The notes: generated by a model not told the origin, from the sequence alone. Shown: positions 52,381 to 61,326, counted from the first letter of the stretch. The stretch: 64,000 bases of DNA from Pseudomonas syringae KCTC 12500 (GCF_000507185.2 NZ_AYTM02000001.1:62001-126000); one strand, 5' to 3'. A program made the numbers and translations.

Positions 52381-53055
52381 TCAGCGCTGCACGCACAGCT
52401 TGTAGCCCAGGCCATGGGCGGTGTGCAGCAACGGCGTGTCGTGGCCGCCATCCAGTACCCGCCTGAGCACATGGATGTTGCTGCGCAAGCTGCTGCTGTT
52501 CGGGGCATCACGGCCCCAAAGCGCCTCCTCCAGTTCGGATCGCTTGACGATGTGCGGGCTTTTGCGCATCAACAGTTCCAGCAGTTTCATGTTGGTCGGG
52601 TTGAGCTTCAAAGGCACGCCTTTGCGGGTGACCTCAAGGGTGTCCAGATCGAACTGCAGGTCGGCAACCACCATCATCCGGTTGTCCTGGCGCTGCCGCC
52701 GGCTGACAATCGCTTCGACCCTGGCGAGCACCTCGGACATTGCAAACGGCTTGGTGATGTAGTCGTCGGCGCCCACCTTGAAACCGGTGAGCCGATCATC
52801 CAGTTCATCGCGCGCGCTGAGCATCACAATCGCGACTTCCGACTTAGAGTACTGGCGCAGGCTGTGGCAGATCTGATTGCCGTCGATACCGGGCAGCATA
52901 ATGTCGAGAATGATCGCATCGAAGCGTTTCGAGGCGGCCAGATGCAGCCCGCTCAGGCCGTCCAGCGCCCCTTCTACCGCATGCCCCCTGAGCTCGAAGA
53001 ACTCCAGCAGGTTGTCGTGGATATCACGATGGTCTTCAATAACCAGAATGTTCAT
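52381..53055 (-). CDS. OmpR-family response regulator without adjacent kinase
   Basis: 224 residues: receiver domain with acidic 'IEDH', phospho-acceptor Asp51 in 'AIILDIMLPG', Thr/Ser in 'VMLSARDE' and Lys in 'TKPFAMSEV', followed by a winged-helix effector domain ('LNPTNMKLLELLMRKSPHIV' to 'TAHGLGYKLCVQ'). It is the third gene of an operon with a histidine phosphatase and a PAP2 phosphatase (20-bp gap to the latter). No sensor kinase is next to it. The partners suggest control of lipid A/LPS or envelope phosphate modification; this is context-based. Confidence 0.88.
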   Translation of the reverse strand: MNILVIEDHRDIHDNLLEFFELRGHAVEGALDGLSGLHLAASKRFDAIILDIMLPGIDGNQICHSLRQYSKSEVAIVMLSARDELDDRLTGFKVGADDYITKPFAMSEVLARVEAIVSRRQRQDNRMMVVADLQFDLDTLEVTRKGVPLKLNPTNMKLLELLMRKSPHIVKRSELEEALWGRDAPNSSSLRSNIHVLRRVLDGGHDTPLLHTAHGLGYKLCVQR

Positions 53056-53075
53056 AGCCGTGCCTTGTTATTTTT

Positions 53076-53978
53076 CTACCCGGCCGACCGGGCATCTGCT
53101 GCCAATGCGTCTGCAGGCCGAGTGCCGAATGCATCAGGTTTGTTGACGGCCACTGCCTGGCTAATCGGCTGTTGCAACCTAGATCGGCCATAGAAGCACA
53201 AGGCAACCAGCAGCGTGCTCAGCCACACCACGATACCCGCCCAGAAGGTGTGCGACATGAAGTGCCAGCCTTGCAGTACCCGCGTGGTGCCGTAAATCAT
53301 CCCGAGCAGGAGAATGCCCGCCAGCAAGACTTTCGAGTGCCGCCAGCAATAGCGACGAGCCACGAAGTACAGGGCCAGCAGACTGAACGCGCTTGACGCA
53401 TGACCGCCCGGCCAGCATCGCCCGGCGCCAGCCTCGTGGAGCAGGTTGAAGTTCCTGAACCACTCGATGTGCGCCTGGCTGCCGCCGTATAAGGTGGTCT
53501 CGACGGGGCAGTAAACGCTGGTATGGCTTTTCAGGTAATGGATCATGCCGGTGCTCAGCGCAAAGGCGACGATGACGAAAAAGAAGTCCAGCCGATGCCT
53601 GCGCGCAAAGCGCAGAAAGGTGCCCAACCGAGAGCCCGTCAGCCGCCTCGCGAGGCGCGAATCATCATACTTTTCCAGCAACGGCCAAACGAAGGACAGC
53701 ATCGCACCGATGATCGCCAGTTCCCCGGTCCAGTTCGGAAGGATCCTCGCCCATCTGTGCGTGATGTTCTCGAACAGATGGCTCTGGCCGATGGGGAACA
53801 ACCCGGCCGTCGAATCAAAAAACAGGTCAGTCAATTGCCGGTCGATCGTGGTCAGGTCGAAAGTAACGAAGACCAGTAGAGCGAAAAACACCGGTAAACC
53901 CAGGTTTATGCCGTAAAACCGCAGCCTGGCGCTGGAAGATGTCGTCAATTGAATTGCTCGCTGTTGAGGTTTGCCCAT
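53076..53978 (-). CDS. PAP2-family membrane phosphatase
   Basis: 300 residues with about six membrane helices. PAP2 (type 2 phosphatidic acid phosphatase) motifs: 'LKSHTSVYCPVETTLYGG' (variant of the first motif, with Cys-Pro), 'GRCWPGGHASSAFSLLALYF' (core His) and 'RVLQGWHFMSHTFWAG' (third motif, with His but Thr where many members have Asp). Relatives act on undecaprenyl or lipid A phosphates in the inner membrane. It overlaps the upstream histidine phosphatase gene by 34 bp and precedes the response regulator, forming one operon. Confidence 0.85.
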   Translation of the reverse strand: MGKPQQRAIQLTTSSSARLRFYGINLGLPVFFALLVFVTFDLTTIDRQLTDLFFDSTAGLFPIGQSHLFENITHRWARILPNWTGELAIIGAMLSFVWPLLEKYDDSRLARRLTGSRLGTFLRFARRHRLDFFFVIVAFALSTGMIHYLKSHTSVYCPVETTLYGGSQAHIEWFRNFNLLHEAGAGRCWPGGHASSAFSLLALYFVARRYCWRHSKVLLAGILLLGMIYGTTRVLQGWHFMSHTFWAGIVVWLSTLLVALCFYGRSRLQQPISQAVAVNKPDAFGTRPADALAADARSAG

Positions 53979-54640
53979 TGCCCGGCATTCAGGGAGCCGA
54001 GAATTTTTGGTGGGTGGCTGCCGTCTACTTGTACGAAAAACGCCTGGGTGTACTCACTGGAGCGCTCGCCGCCACGTACGCCGGCCTTGCGTTCGAACTG
54101 GTCGATGCAGCCACTGTGAGTGACCAGTACCATGTTCTCGCCGCTGACCTTGTGGGCCTGCACAGCCTTCATGAAGCCGCTGTCACAGTCGTTGATCCAG
54201 TCCTCAGCGACCACCGCGTGTCCTGCCAGCAGTTGCGCAGTCTGTTGCGTGCGGGTCTTGGGGCTGGCGATCATGCGCGCGTGGTCCATGCCCATCTTCT
54301 GCAACCCGGCACCCACCGCCAGCGCGGTATCGCGGCCGTTGGAGGTAATGCCGTCGGCGTCGCCCATGCACGGGTTGCTCGAGCGGTCACAGCGTTCGGC
54401 ATGGCGAATCATCACCACCACATTGCCTTGTCGCCAGTGCTCGCGAAGGCCGGAAACGCTCAGGTTTCTACCGACTCCCAGGTCCACTACATGCACACCG
54501 GAGAACGACGAGTAGAACCACGCGCAGATAGCCATCAGCACGACGGCAACGGACATCGATACGATATTCCGATGCAATTTGTAGCGCTGACTGATGCCCG
54601 AACGGGGAAGTACATTCTTGTTGATTATCGTGTTGGTCAA
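53945..54640 (-). CDS. Membrane-anchored histidine phosphatase (Ais-like)
   Basis: 231 residues. One N-terminal hydrophobic anchor ('IVSMSVAVVLMAICAWFYS') is followed by a periplasmic histidine-phosphatase domain: 'VVVMIRHAERCDRSSNPCMG' contains the catalytic RHxE triad, 'ASPKTRTQQTAQLLAG' the second arginine, and 'VLVTHSGCIDQFE' the second catalytic His. The extended loop and anchor match the Ais/LPS-core-phosphatase subgroup rather than phosphoglycerate mutase. With PAP2 and a response regulator downstream, a role in removing phosphate from envelope glycolipids is likely but inferred. Confidence 0.83.
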   Translation of the reverse strand: MTNTIINKNVLPRSGISQRYKLHRNIVSMSVAVVLMAICAWFYSSFSGVHVVDLGVGRNLSVSGLREHWRQGNVVVMIRHAERCDRSSNPCMGDADGITSNGRDTALAVGAGLQKMGMDHARMIASPKTRTQQTAQLLAGHAVVAEDWINDCDSGFMKAVQAHKVSGENMVLVTHSGCIDQFERKAGVRGGERSSEYTQAFFVQVDGSHPPKILGSLNAGQWANLNSEQFN

Positions 54641-54969
54641 GGGACCACTCCTGCCATGAACCTATGTGTGGCGTTGACCCAGGGAGTGCCCGAGGTCTTC
54701 GCCGCTCCCATGCAGGCAAGATAGGTTCAGCATCGTCCCGGTGCAGTGAAGAAGATGTGAAAAACGTGTTATGGCCCAGCGCCATGTTTTTCACGCGAGC
54801 GCTCTGGAATGGGGGGTTGTGGTTTTACGGGCATGAACATGAAGATAATTTAAGCGTTTTTGCCGAAAGTTCCGTGCTCATCAGGACGATTTTTAACTGG
54901 CCGACCGTCTGCTGCAGCGGCGCTGCAAAGGATTAGCCACTAAAACGCTTATCGTTTACCATGCCGCGC

Positions 54970-55140
54970 GTCGGTTTCCGAGAGGAACTAACAGGGAATT
55001 CGCCCGCCTTTTTCCACCAGGCGAAAAACGAAACTGCCCCCGCAACTGTAGGCACCGAGCCTGCTCCATGACTGCCACTGGATCGTGATCCGGGAAGGCC
55101 GGAGCCTGGCGATGACGTGTCAGTCAGGAGACCTGCCGAC
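54970..55140 (+). promoter_or_regulatory. Cobalamin (AdoCbl) riboswitch
   Basis: Conserved elements occur in order on the plus strand: 'GGTTTCC' and 'AACAGGGAA' at the 5' side, 'CCCCCGCAACTGTAGGCAC' (the invariant GCAACTGT core), 'CATGACTGCCACTGG', 'CCGGGAAGGCCGGAGC', and 'GTCAGTCAGGAGACCTGCCG' at the 3' side. It lies about 145 bp before the ATG of the substrate-binding protein. The upstream part of the gap, 54641-54969, shows nothing else. Confidence 0.92.
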
Positions 55141-55284
55141 CCGATTCAACCAACTAACCGGCGGGGTGTCCGGGAAGGACATCCGCACGCGTCGGCATTT
55201 CCTGCCGTGCCCGGTTATCTTCCGGGGATGTGTTTCCTGATGTGCATTGCGCCCTGGCACCTGCTCCAAAGGAGACCGCATTCC

Positions 55285-56298
55285 ATGTCGCTGCCCCGCC
55301 TCGCCGCACTCGCTGCCAGCCTGACGCTGTCCACCCTGGCCCTCGCCGCTCCCACTCAGTACCCGCTGACCCTTGAAAACTGTGGCGCGACCCTGACCTT
55401 CACGCATGCGCCAACCAAGGCTGTAACCATTGGCCAGGCCGGCACCGAAATGCTTTACGAACTGGGCCTGGGCGACAGACTGGTCGGCACCTCGCTGTGG
55501 TTCAACAACGTATTGCCACGCTTCAAGGCGCAGAACGACAAGGTCGAACGCCTGGCCGACAACGAGCCCAGTTTCGAAGCGGTAATCGGCAAGCGACCGG
55601 AACTGGTGGCCGCGCAGCTGGAGTGGATGGTCGGCAAACAGGGCGTGGTCGGCACCCGCGAGCAGTTCCATGACCTGAAGATACCTACTTACATCCTGCC
55701 GTCCGACTGCGAAGGCAAGGACAATCTGGTCGGTGCCGATGGCACACGACTGGAGCCATTCCGCATCGAGACCATCTACAAGAGCATCGAGCAACTGGCG
55801 CAGATTTTCGATGTGCAGGATCGCGGCGACGCGCTGGTCACCGACCTCAAGGGCCGCCTGAGCGCAGCGATTGCCAACGTCAGGCAGAACAAGGCCAACG
55901 ACGTCTCGGCGCTGTTCTGGTTCTCCAGCTCTGACCTTGCCAGCGACCCTTTCGTGGCAGGCCGCAAAGGCATTCCAGACTTCATGCTCAACAGCCTGGG
56001 CATGCGCAATATCGTCCAGTCCGACGAAGAGTGGCCAACCGTGGGCTGGGAAACCATCGCCAAGGCCAACCCGAGCATTCTGGTCATCGCGCGCATGGAT
56101 CGCCGCCGCTTCCCGGCCGACGATTACCTGAAAAAAATCGAATTCCTCAAGACCGACCCGGTGACCCGCAACATGGACGCAGTCAAGCATGACCGGATCG
56201 TGATAATCGACGCCGAGGGCATGCAGGCTGGCCTGCGTCTGTTCACCGGGTTCGAGGAACTGGCCGACGCCGCCAACCGTTTCAACGCTTCCAAATGA
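55285..56298 (+). CDS. Periplasmic substrate-binding protein of a cobalamin-type ABC transporter (BtuF-like)
   Basis: 337 residues. The start at 55285 is chosen for its AAAGGAGA ribosome site and the signal peptide that follows (cleavage after 'LSTLALAAP'); the frame is open upstream through the riboswitch. The mature protein shows a class III binding fold with 'VTIGQAGTEMLYELGLGDRL' near the N-terminus, 'SFEAVIGKRPELVAAQLEWM', and a C-terminal lobe with 'PTVGWETIAKANPSILVIAR'. The family binds vitamin B12, haem or siderophores; the riboswitch upstream points to cobalamin or a precursor. The stop overlaps the permease start by 4 nt. Confidence 0.85.
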   Translation: MSLPRLAALAASLTLSTLALAAPTQYPLTLENCGATLTFTHAPTKAVTIGQAGTEMLYELGLGDRLVGTSLWFNNVLPRFKAQNDKVERLADNEPSFEAVIGKRPELVAAQLEWMVGKQGVVGTREQFHDLKIPTYILPSDCEGKDNLVGADGTRLEPFRIETIYKSIEQLAQIFDVQDRGDALVTDLKGRLSAAIANVRQNKANDVSALFWFSSSDLASDPFVAGRKGIPDFMLNSLGMRNIVQSDEEWPTVGWETIAKANPSILVIARMDRRRFPADDYLKKIEFLKTDPVTRNMDAVKHDRIVIIDAEGMQAGLRLFTGFEELADAANRFNASK

Positions 56299-57317
56299 GA
56301 TTACCGATAGCGTTGGTTCATGTGCTCTGGGTTTCGGCGGTGCTGGTGCTGGCGATCATGATCGGGGCCGCGATCGGCGAAACCTCGATCAGCCTGCAGG
56401 TGGTTTTTCAGGTGCTGGCCAACAAACTCTGGGCCGCAGGCTATGTGCTCGACCCTATCGACGAAGGCATCGTCTGGAACTACCGGCTGACCCGCGCCAT
56501 TGTCGCAGCGGCCTGCGGGGCCGGGCTGGCGATCTGTGGTGTGGTGTTGCAGTCGCTATTGCGCAACCCGCTGGCAGACCCTTATCTGCTGGGGATCTCC
56601 GCAGGGGCCTCGACCGGTGCAGTACTGGTCGCCATTCTGGGCTTCGGTGCAGGTGCGATCTCGATGTCGGCGGGTGCCTTTGTCGGGGCTGTGGCGGCAT
56701 TTTCGCTGGTCGCCCTGCTGGCGCACTCTTCACGCGGCACCACGGCAGCCGGGCAGATCATTCTGGCCGGGATCGCCGGTTCGCAACTGTTCAATGCCCT
56801 GACCTCGTTTCTGATCACCAAATCCGCAAGCTCCGAGCAGGCACGCGGCATCATGTTCTGGCTGCTGGGTAACCTCAGCGGCGTGCGCTGGCATTCGGTC
56901 TGGCTGGCCGTGCCAACGGTGCTGGTCGGTCTGCTGGTGTGCCTCTGGCACCGGCGAGCGCTGGACGCGTTCACCTTCGGCAGCGACTCGGCCGCGTCAC
57001 TGGGGATCGCGGTACGCCGCGTGCAGATCATATTGATCGCTACCGCCGCGCTGGTCACCGCAGTGATGGTCTCGATTGTCGGCTCCATCGGTTTCGTCGG
57101 GCTGGTGATCCCGCACGCGGTGCGCATGCTGGTCGGTGTCCGGCACGCGCGGCTGGTGCCGCTGAGTGCCTTGAGCGGTGCACTGTTTCTGATCGCTGCC
57201 GATATCCTTTCGCGCACACTGATCAAGGGGCAGGCGCTGCCGATCGGGGTGATTACCGCACTGATCGGCGCACCGGTCTTCGCTTTGATTCTTATCCGGG
57301 GCAACAGCACGCGATGA
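56295..57317 (+). CDS. FecCD/BtuC-type ABC transporter permease
   Basis: 340 residues with about ten membrane helices. Family landmarks are 'WNYRLTRAIVAAACGAGLAI' (conserved L-P/T-R loop), 'LLRNPLADPYLLGISAGAST' (signature of FecCD permeases), and 'SIVGSIGFVGLVIPHAVRML' (G-x-I-x-F-V-G-L-x-x-P-H motif that contacts the ATPase). Overlapping stop/start codons on both sides (ATGA) show an operon with the binding protein and the ATPase. It would move cobalamin-type substrate across the inner membrane. Expression should fall when the riboswitch binds AdoCbl. Confidence 0.9.
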   Translation: MRLPIALVHVLWVSAVLVLAIMIGAAIGETSISLQVVFQVLANKLWAAGYVLDPIDEGIVWNYRLTRAIVAAACGAGLAICGVVLQSLLRNPLADPYLLGISAGASTGAVLVAILGFGAGAISMSAGAFVGAVAAFSLVALLAHSSRGTTAAGQIILAGIAGSQLFNALTSFLITKSASSEQARGIMFWLLGNLSGVRWHSVWLAVPTVLVGLLVCLWHRRALDAFTFGSDSAASLGIAVRRVQIILIATAALVTAVMVSIVGSIGFVGLVIPHAVRMLVGVRHARLVPLSALSGALFLIAADILSRTLIKGQALPIGVITALIGAPVFALILIRGNSTR

Positions 57318-58105
57318 ACGCCTTACCTCATCCGCCCAGTGCACCGGTGCTCGGTTGTTCCGGTCTGGGTTATTCGGTTCGTGGCGCGGCGCTGCTGCGC
57401 GATGTCGACCTGAGCATTGCCGCGGGTGAAACCCTGGCCGTGGTCGGTCCCAACGGCTCGGGCAAATCCACCCTGCTCAAGCTACTGGCCGGCATTCAGA
57501 AGCCGGTCAGCGGCTCGGTCAGCCTGGGCGGGCAAGCACTTGAGGCGTTGAGCCGCAGGGACGTGGCGCGCCTGCTGGCGGTGGTCGAGCAGCAAGCTGA
57601 AACCAGCGACGCCGTGACCGTACTGGATGCCGTCGAACTGGGCCGCACGCCATGGCTGTCGGCACTCGAGCCGTGGAGCGCCGAGGACGATGCGATCGTT
57701 CGCCAGGCGTTGCAGGATGTGGACATGCTGCACCTGCAAAAACGCGCCTGGCACACCTTGTCCGGTGGCGAGCGGCAGCGCGTTCACATCGCCCGGGCGC
57801 TGGCGCAACGGCCGCAGATCCTTCTGCTGGACGAACCGACCAATCATCTGGACATCCAGCACCAACTGACCATCCTCGGTCTGGTCAGGGCGTTGCCGGT
57901 GACCACCGTGATTGCCCTGCACGATCTGAATCAGGCACTGGACTGCGACCGTGTGGCGGTCATGGAAAAGGGTCGGCTGGTCGCGCTGGGTGCGCCGCTC
58001 GAGGTGCTGACCCCGGAACGCCTGCTGAGCACCTTCGGCGTCGTGGCGCACTGGCTGACCGACCCCAGTGACGGGGCGAAGATTCTGCGCCTGCGCTCGC
58101 GCTGA
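57314..58105 (+). CDS. ABC transporter ATPase (BtuD/FecE-type)
   Basis: 263 residues from ATG 57314, which overlaps the permease TGA; the longer frame from 56939 is an out-of-frame shadow of the permease. It shows Walker A 'VVGPNGSGKSTLLKLL', Q-loop 'AVVEQQA', signature 'LSGGERQRVHIARAL', Walker B 'ILLLDEPTNHLD', and H-loop 'VIALHDLNQAL'. All catalytic positions are present, so it should power the adjacent permease. Confidence 0.92.
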   Translation: MNALPHPPSAPVLGCSGLGYSVRGAALLRDVDLSIAAGETLAVVGPNGSGKSTLLKLLAGIQKPVSGSVSLGGQALEALSRRDVARLLAVVEQQAETSDAVTVLDAVELGRTPWLSALEPWSAEDDAIVRQALQDVDMLHLQKRAWHTLSGGERQRVHIARALAQRPQILLLDEPTNHLDIQHQLTILGLVRALPVTTVIALHDLNQALDCDRVAVMEKGRLVALGAPLEVLTPERLLSTFGVVAHWLTDPSDGAKILRLRSR

Positions 58106-58127
58106 AACCGCGCCGATGGTCAGTCCG

Positions 58128-58154
58128 GCACCTGCTGCAATCTGCAACAGGTGC
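58128..58154. repeat. 27-nt inverted repeat between the ABC operon and rlhA
   Basis: GCACCTG at 58128-58134 pairs with CAGGTGC at 58148-58154, and after one mismatch TGCA pairs with TGCA around a 3-nt loop. No T-run follows, so it is a weak terminator candidate for the ABC operon, or an operator for rlhA. Confidence 0.45.
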
Positions 58155-58211
58155 ACCGCGCGGTCTGTGGCACTACAATGCGCGCTTTGCCCGCAGCCGG
58201 ATCCCGTTGCC

Positions 58212-60218
58212 ATGTCGTTACCCAAGCACCACCTGGAATTGCTCAGCCCTGCACGGGATGTGACCATCGCCCGTGAAGCCATCCTGCATGGTGCCGATGC
58301 GGTCTATATCGGCGGGCCGAGCTTTGGTGCGCGGCACAACGCCTGCAACGAGGTCAGTGACATTGCCGAGCTGGTCAAATTCGCGCACCGCTATCACGCG
58401 CGGATCTTTACCACCATCAACACCATCCTCCATGACGACGAACTGGAGCCTGCGCGCAAGCTGATTCACCAGCTCTACGACGCCGGCGTGGACGCACTGA
58501 TCGTGCAGGACCTCGGGGTGATGGAGATGGACATTCCGCCCATCGAGCTGCACGCCAGTACGCAAACCGATATTCGCACCCTGAGCCGGGCGAAGTTTCT
58601 CGATCAGGCCGGTTTCTCGCAACTGGTGCTTGCCCGGGAACTGAACCTGCAGGAAATCCGCGCAATCGCTGACGAAACCGACGCGGCCATCGAATTCTTC
58701 ATCCACGGCGCACTGTGCGTGGCGTTCTCCGGGCAGTGCAATATTTCCCACGCGCAAAACGGCCGCAGCGCCAACCGTGGTGACTGCTCGCAAGCCTGCC
58801 GCCTGCCATACACCCTCAAGGATGATCAGGGTCGCGTTGTGGCCTTCGAAAAGCATCTGTTGTCGATGAAAGACAACAACCAGAGCGCCAACCTGCGTGC
58901 TCTGGTGGACGCCGGCGTGCGCTCGTTCAAGATCGAAGGACGCTACAAGGATGCGGGCTACGTAAAAAACATCACCGCTTATTATCGCCAGCGTCTGGAC
59001 GAGATTCTCGAAGACCGCACGGACCTGGCACGTGCTTCCAGCGGCCGTACCGCGCACTTTTTCGTGCCGGACCCGGAAAAGACCTTTCATCGCGGCAGCA
59101 CCGATTATTTCGTCAGCGACCGCAAGATCGACATCGGCGCGTTCGACACGCCGACCTTCACTGGTCTGGCGGTGGGCACCGTTGAAAAGCTCGGCAAACG
59201 CGACCTGATCGCTGTGACCCATGAGCCGCTGTCCAACGGCGATGGCCTCAATGTGCAGATCAAGCGTGAAGTGGTGGGCTTCCGTGCCAACATCGCCGAG
59301 CTCAAGGGCGAGTTCGAAGAAGACGGCCAGAAACGCTGGCGCTATCGCGTGGAGCCCAACGAGATGCCAGCGGCCCTTTCCGGCCTACGCCCCAATCATC
59401 CGCTGAACCGCAACCTGGACCACAACTGGCAACAAGCGCTGCTCAAGACCTCGGCCGAGCGTCGTATCGGCGTTCAGTGGCAGGTCACGCTGCGCGAAGA
59501 TCACTTGAGCCTGAAAGCCACCAGCGAAGAAGGCGTGAGCGTCACGGTCGGTCTTGATGGGCCATTCGGAACGGCCAACAAGCCCGAGCAGGCGCTGGAT
59601 CAGCTGCGTGACCTGCTCACCCAACTGGGCACCACGATCTATCATGCCCAGGATGTCAGGCTTGACGCGCCACAGGCGTTCTTCGTGCCCAACTCGCAGC
59701 TCAAGACCCTTCGCCGCGACGCCATCGAGGCATTGACCGAAGCCCGCATCAAGGCTCATCCGCGCGGCGGACGCAAGGCCGAGACCACTCCGCCACCGGT
59801 GTACCCGGAGTCGCACTTGTCTTTTCTGGCCAACGTCTACAACCAGAAGGCTCGCGACTTCTATCATCGCCACGGCGTGCAGTTGATCGACGCGGCCTAC
59901 GAGGCCCACGAAGAGACCGGCGAAGTGCCGGTGATGATCACCAAGCATTGCCTGCGTTTCTCGTTCAACCTGTGCCCGAAACAGGCCAAAGGTGTGACAG
60001 GCGTGCGCACCAAGGTCGCGCCTATGCAACTGGTGCACGGTGATGAAGTGCTGACCCTCAAGTTCGATTGCAAGCCTTGCGAAATGCACGTGATCGGCAA
60101 GATGAAAGGTCACATTCTCGACTTGCCGCTACCTGGCAGCGCGGCGGCCAAATCGGTGGTCGGCCACATCACGCCGGAAGACCTGCTCAAGACTGCGCGC
60201 CATCGTTCTCCGCACTGA
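58212..60218 (+). CDS. rlhA: 23S rRNA 5-hydroxycytidine C2501 synthase (U32 peptidase family)
   Basis: 668 residues from ATG 58212; the frame runs further upstream only inside the ABC gene. This is the long U32 peptidase-family protein with the C-terminal extension found in RlhA (formerly YdcP), which hydroxylates C2501 of 23S rRNA using prephenate-derived chemistry in E. coli (family knowledge). Visible features: N-terminal TIM-barrel 'ELLSPARDVTIAREAILHGA' and 'GADAVYIGGPSFGAR', the U32 signature 'EFFIHGALCVAFSGQCNISH' with cysteines, 'RGDCSQACRLPY' and 'KIEGRYKDAGYVKN'. Near the C-terminus 'LKFDCKPCEMHVIGKMKGHI' adds another cysteine pair. The gene stands alone. Confidence 0.88.
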   Translation: MSLPKHHLELLSPARDVTIAREAILHGADAVYIGGPSFGARHNACNEVSDIAELVKFAHRYHARIFTTINTILHDDELEPARKLIHQLYDAGVDALIVQDLGVMEMDIPPIELHASTQTDIRTLSRAKFLDQAGFSQLVLARELNLQEIRAIADETDAAIEFFIHGALCVAFSGQCNISHAQNGRSANRGDCSQACRLPYTLKDDQGRVVAFEKHLLSMKDNNQSANLRALVDAGVRSFKIEGRYKDAGYVKNITAYYRQRLDEILEDRTDLARASSGRTAHFFVPDPEKTFHRGSTDYFVSDRKIDIGAFDTPTFTGLAVGTVEKLGKRDLIAVTHEPLSNGDGLNVQIKREVVGFRANIAELKGEFEEDGQKRWRYRVEPNEMPAALSGLRPNHPLNRNLDHNWQQALLKTSAERRIGVQWQVTLREDHLSLKATSEEGVSVTVGLDGPFGTANKPEQALDQLRDLLTQLGTTIYHAQDVRLDAPQAFFVPNSQLKTLRRDAIEALTEARIKAHPRGGRKAETTPPPVYPESHLSFLANVYNQKARDFYHRHGVQLIDAAYEAHEETGEVPVMITKHCLRFSFNLCPKQAKGVTGVRTKVAPMQLVHGDEVLTLKFDCKPCEMHVIGKMKGHILDLPLPGSAAAKSVVGHITPEDLLKTARHRSPH

Positions 60219-60225
60219 TCGGTAC

Positions 60226-60252
60226 AAGGGGTTGGCGCCCTGCCAGCCCCTT
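60226..60252. terminator. Terminator-like hairpin between convergent rlhA and the GNAT gene
   Basis: An 11-bp imperfect stem (60226-60236 AAGGGGTTGGC with 60242-60252 GCCAGCCCCTT) with a 5-nt loop is followed by a T-rich stretch (TTTCTGTCTTCT). It lies just after the rlhA stop and before the convergent acetyltransferase stop at 60275. Confidence 0.65.
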
Positions 60253-60274
60253 TCTGTCTTCTGATAAAGGCCTC

Positions 60275-60769
60275 TTAAAGAACGCGCTCCATATGAGTGG
60301 TGTTCCACACCGGATCGCTCTCCACATCGGTTACAGCAAAGCCCTGTTTCTCCCAGAAACGAATCGCGCCTGGCAGAAACGGATGGGTATGCAGGTACAA
60401 AACCTCTATGCCGCCTACCTCGGCATGAGCCCAGAGCGCCTGACATAAGCGGCTGGCCAGCCCGTCGCCGCGAAACTCCGGCGTGACGAACAGACGTACG
60501 ATCTCGACAGTTCTGCGCCCGCGGTAATCGAACTGCGGGAAACGATGATCGTAAGGCAGGTAGCCCACAGCCGCGATGATCTGCCCTTCACAGCGGGCGA
60601 TCAGGAACTTGCCGTCCTCACCGTTCAGATACACCTGCTCGAAACCGGCCAGATCGGGCGGAACGGTGACGGTGTCGAGCAAGGGAAAGATCGCGGCACG
60701 CGCGCGCATGACGAAATCGACGGTGTGCGGAATCTCGGAGGGGTGTACTTCAGTGATAGTGATGTTCAT
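60275..60769 (-). CDS. GNAT-family N-acetyltransferase
   Basis: 164 residues from ATG 60769 ('MNITITEVHPSEI'); the frame runs on upstream to 60907 but the N-terminus of the fold begins here. GNAT features: beta-strands 'GKFLIARCEGQIIAAVGYLP', the acetyl-CoA pyrophosphate loop in 'EIVRLFVTPEFRGDGLASRL' (R-G-D-G-L-A) and 'VLYLHTHPFLPGAIRFWEKQ' for the final strand/helix ('GF' follows). The substrate is unknown. It is convergent with rlhA. Confidence 0.85.
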   Translation of the reverse strand: MNITITEVHPSEIPHTVDFVMRARAAIFPLLDTVTVPPDLAGFEQVYLNGEDGKFLIARCEGQIIAAVGYLPYDHRFPQFDYRGRRTVEIVRLFVTPEFRGDGLASRLCQALWAHAEVGGIEVLYLHTHPFLPGAIRFWEKQGFAVTDVESDPVWNTTHMERVL

Positions 60770-60872
60770 GAGCACGGACTTATTGGGGGAATTGCAGGGT
60801 GATACACATGTTACGCCAGCCTTGGGCTTCTGAACGCACGGCTTAACTATAGAGCAGGCGGCGCGGCGCAGA

Positions 60873-61020
60873 ATTGCGACGCGGAGCGTCACGGCAGGCA
60901 TTCCCACGCGGAACGCTCAGCGTTATACGCAAGTCCGCTTTTGATTCTGGCCGAAGGCCGTGGGAGCGACCGGCGGGACAGACCGCAGGCACGCCGTTAT
61001 CGTGCCCACGCTCCGCGTAC
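60873..61020. repeat. Dispersed intergenic repeat with inverted ends
   Basis: The left part contains GACGCGGAGCGTC and CCCACGCGGAACGC; the right part contains GTGCCCACGCTCCGCG, the near-reverse complement. Units of this 'acgcggagcgtggg' kind are, to my recollection, very common between genes of P. syringae-group strains. The gap 60770-60872 shows nothing else. Confidence 0.5.
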
Positions 61021-61157
61021 AGCGCACAGCTTTACAGCGCAGCCCCCTTGATGCGCACCAATGCAAGGCAGGAAAAATCCTGCGCCAGATGCGGCTGTAA
61101 ACGCTGCGCGGCCTTGCGGGCATTGCCCATTCGGGCTTGAAGCGCTGCCGGCGCAAG

Positions 61158-61174
61158 CTGGCACAACCTCTGCA
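61158..61174 (+). promoter_or_regulatory. Sigma-54 (RpoN) promoter of the nitrite reductase operon
   Basis: CTGGCACAACCTCTGCA carries GG (61160-61161) and GC (61172-61173) separated by exactly 10 bp, matching the -24/-12 pattern TGGCAC-N5-TTGCA except one base. The transcript would start near 61185, giving a leader of about 215 nt before nirB. Nitrogen-regulated (NtrC-type) activation would fit the gene, though no activator site was confirmed. Confidence 0.7.
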
Positions 61175-61326
61175 TAATCCTCAACAACCCCACCATGAAG
61201 GTGGTCGGGCCGCCCCGGTTGATCGACGTGGATCGCCAGTCTCGCAAAGACCAGAGGGCTACTCGGGTGCTTCCGGCAACGTGGCTCGATGGCACCCCCG
61301 AATACCCAATAAGACAACAGGCAAAG

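Noticed and set aside
54664..54936. Plus-strand 90-codon frame before the riboswitch
   Set aside because: No ribosome site, family or codon pattern supports it; it lies in the divergent promoter region.
61040..61060. NtrC-like half site GCACCA upstream of the sigma-54 promoter
   Set aside because: Only one half of the palindrome is recognisable, so an activator site cannot be claimed.
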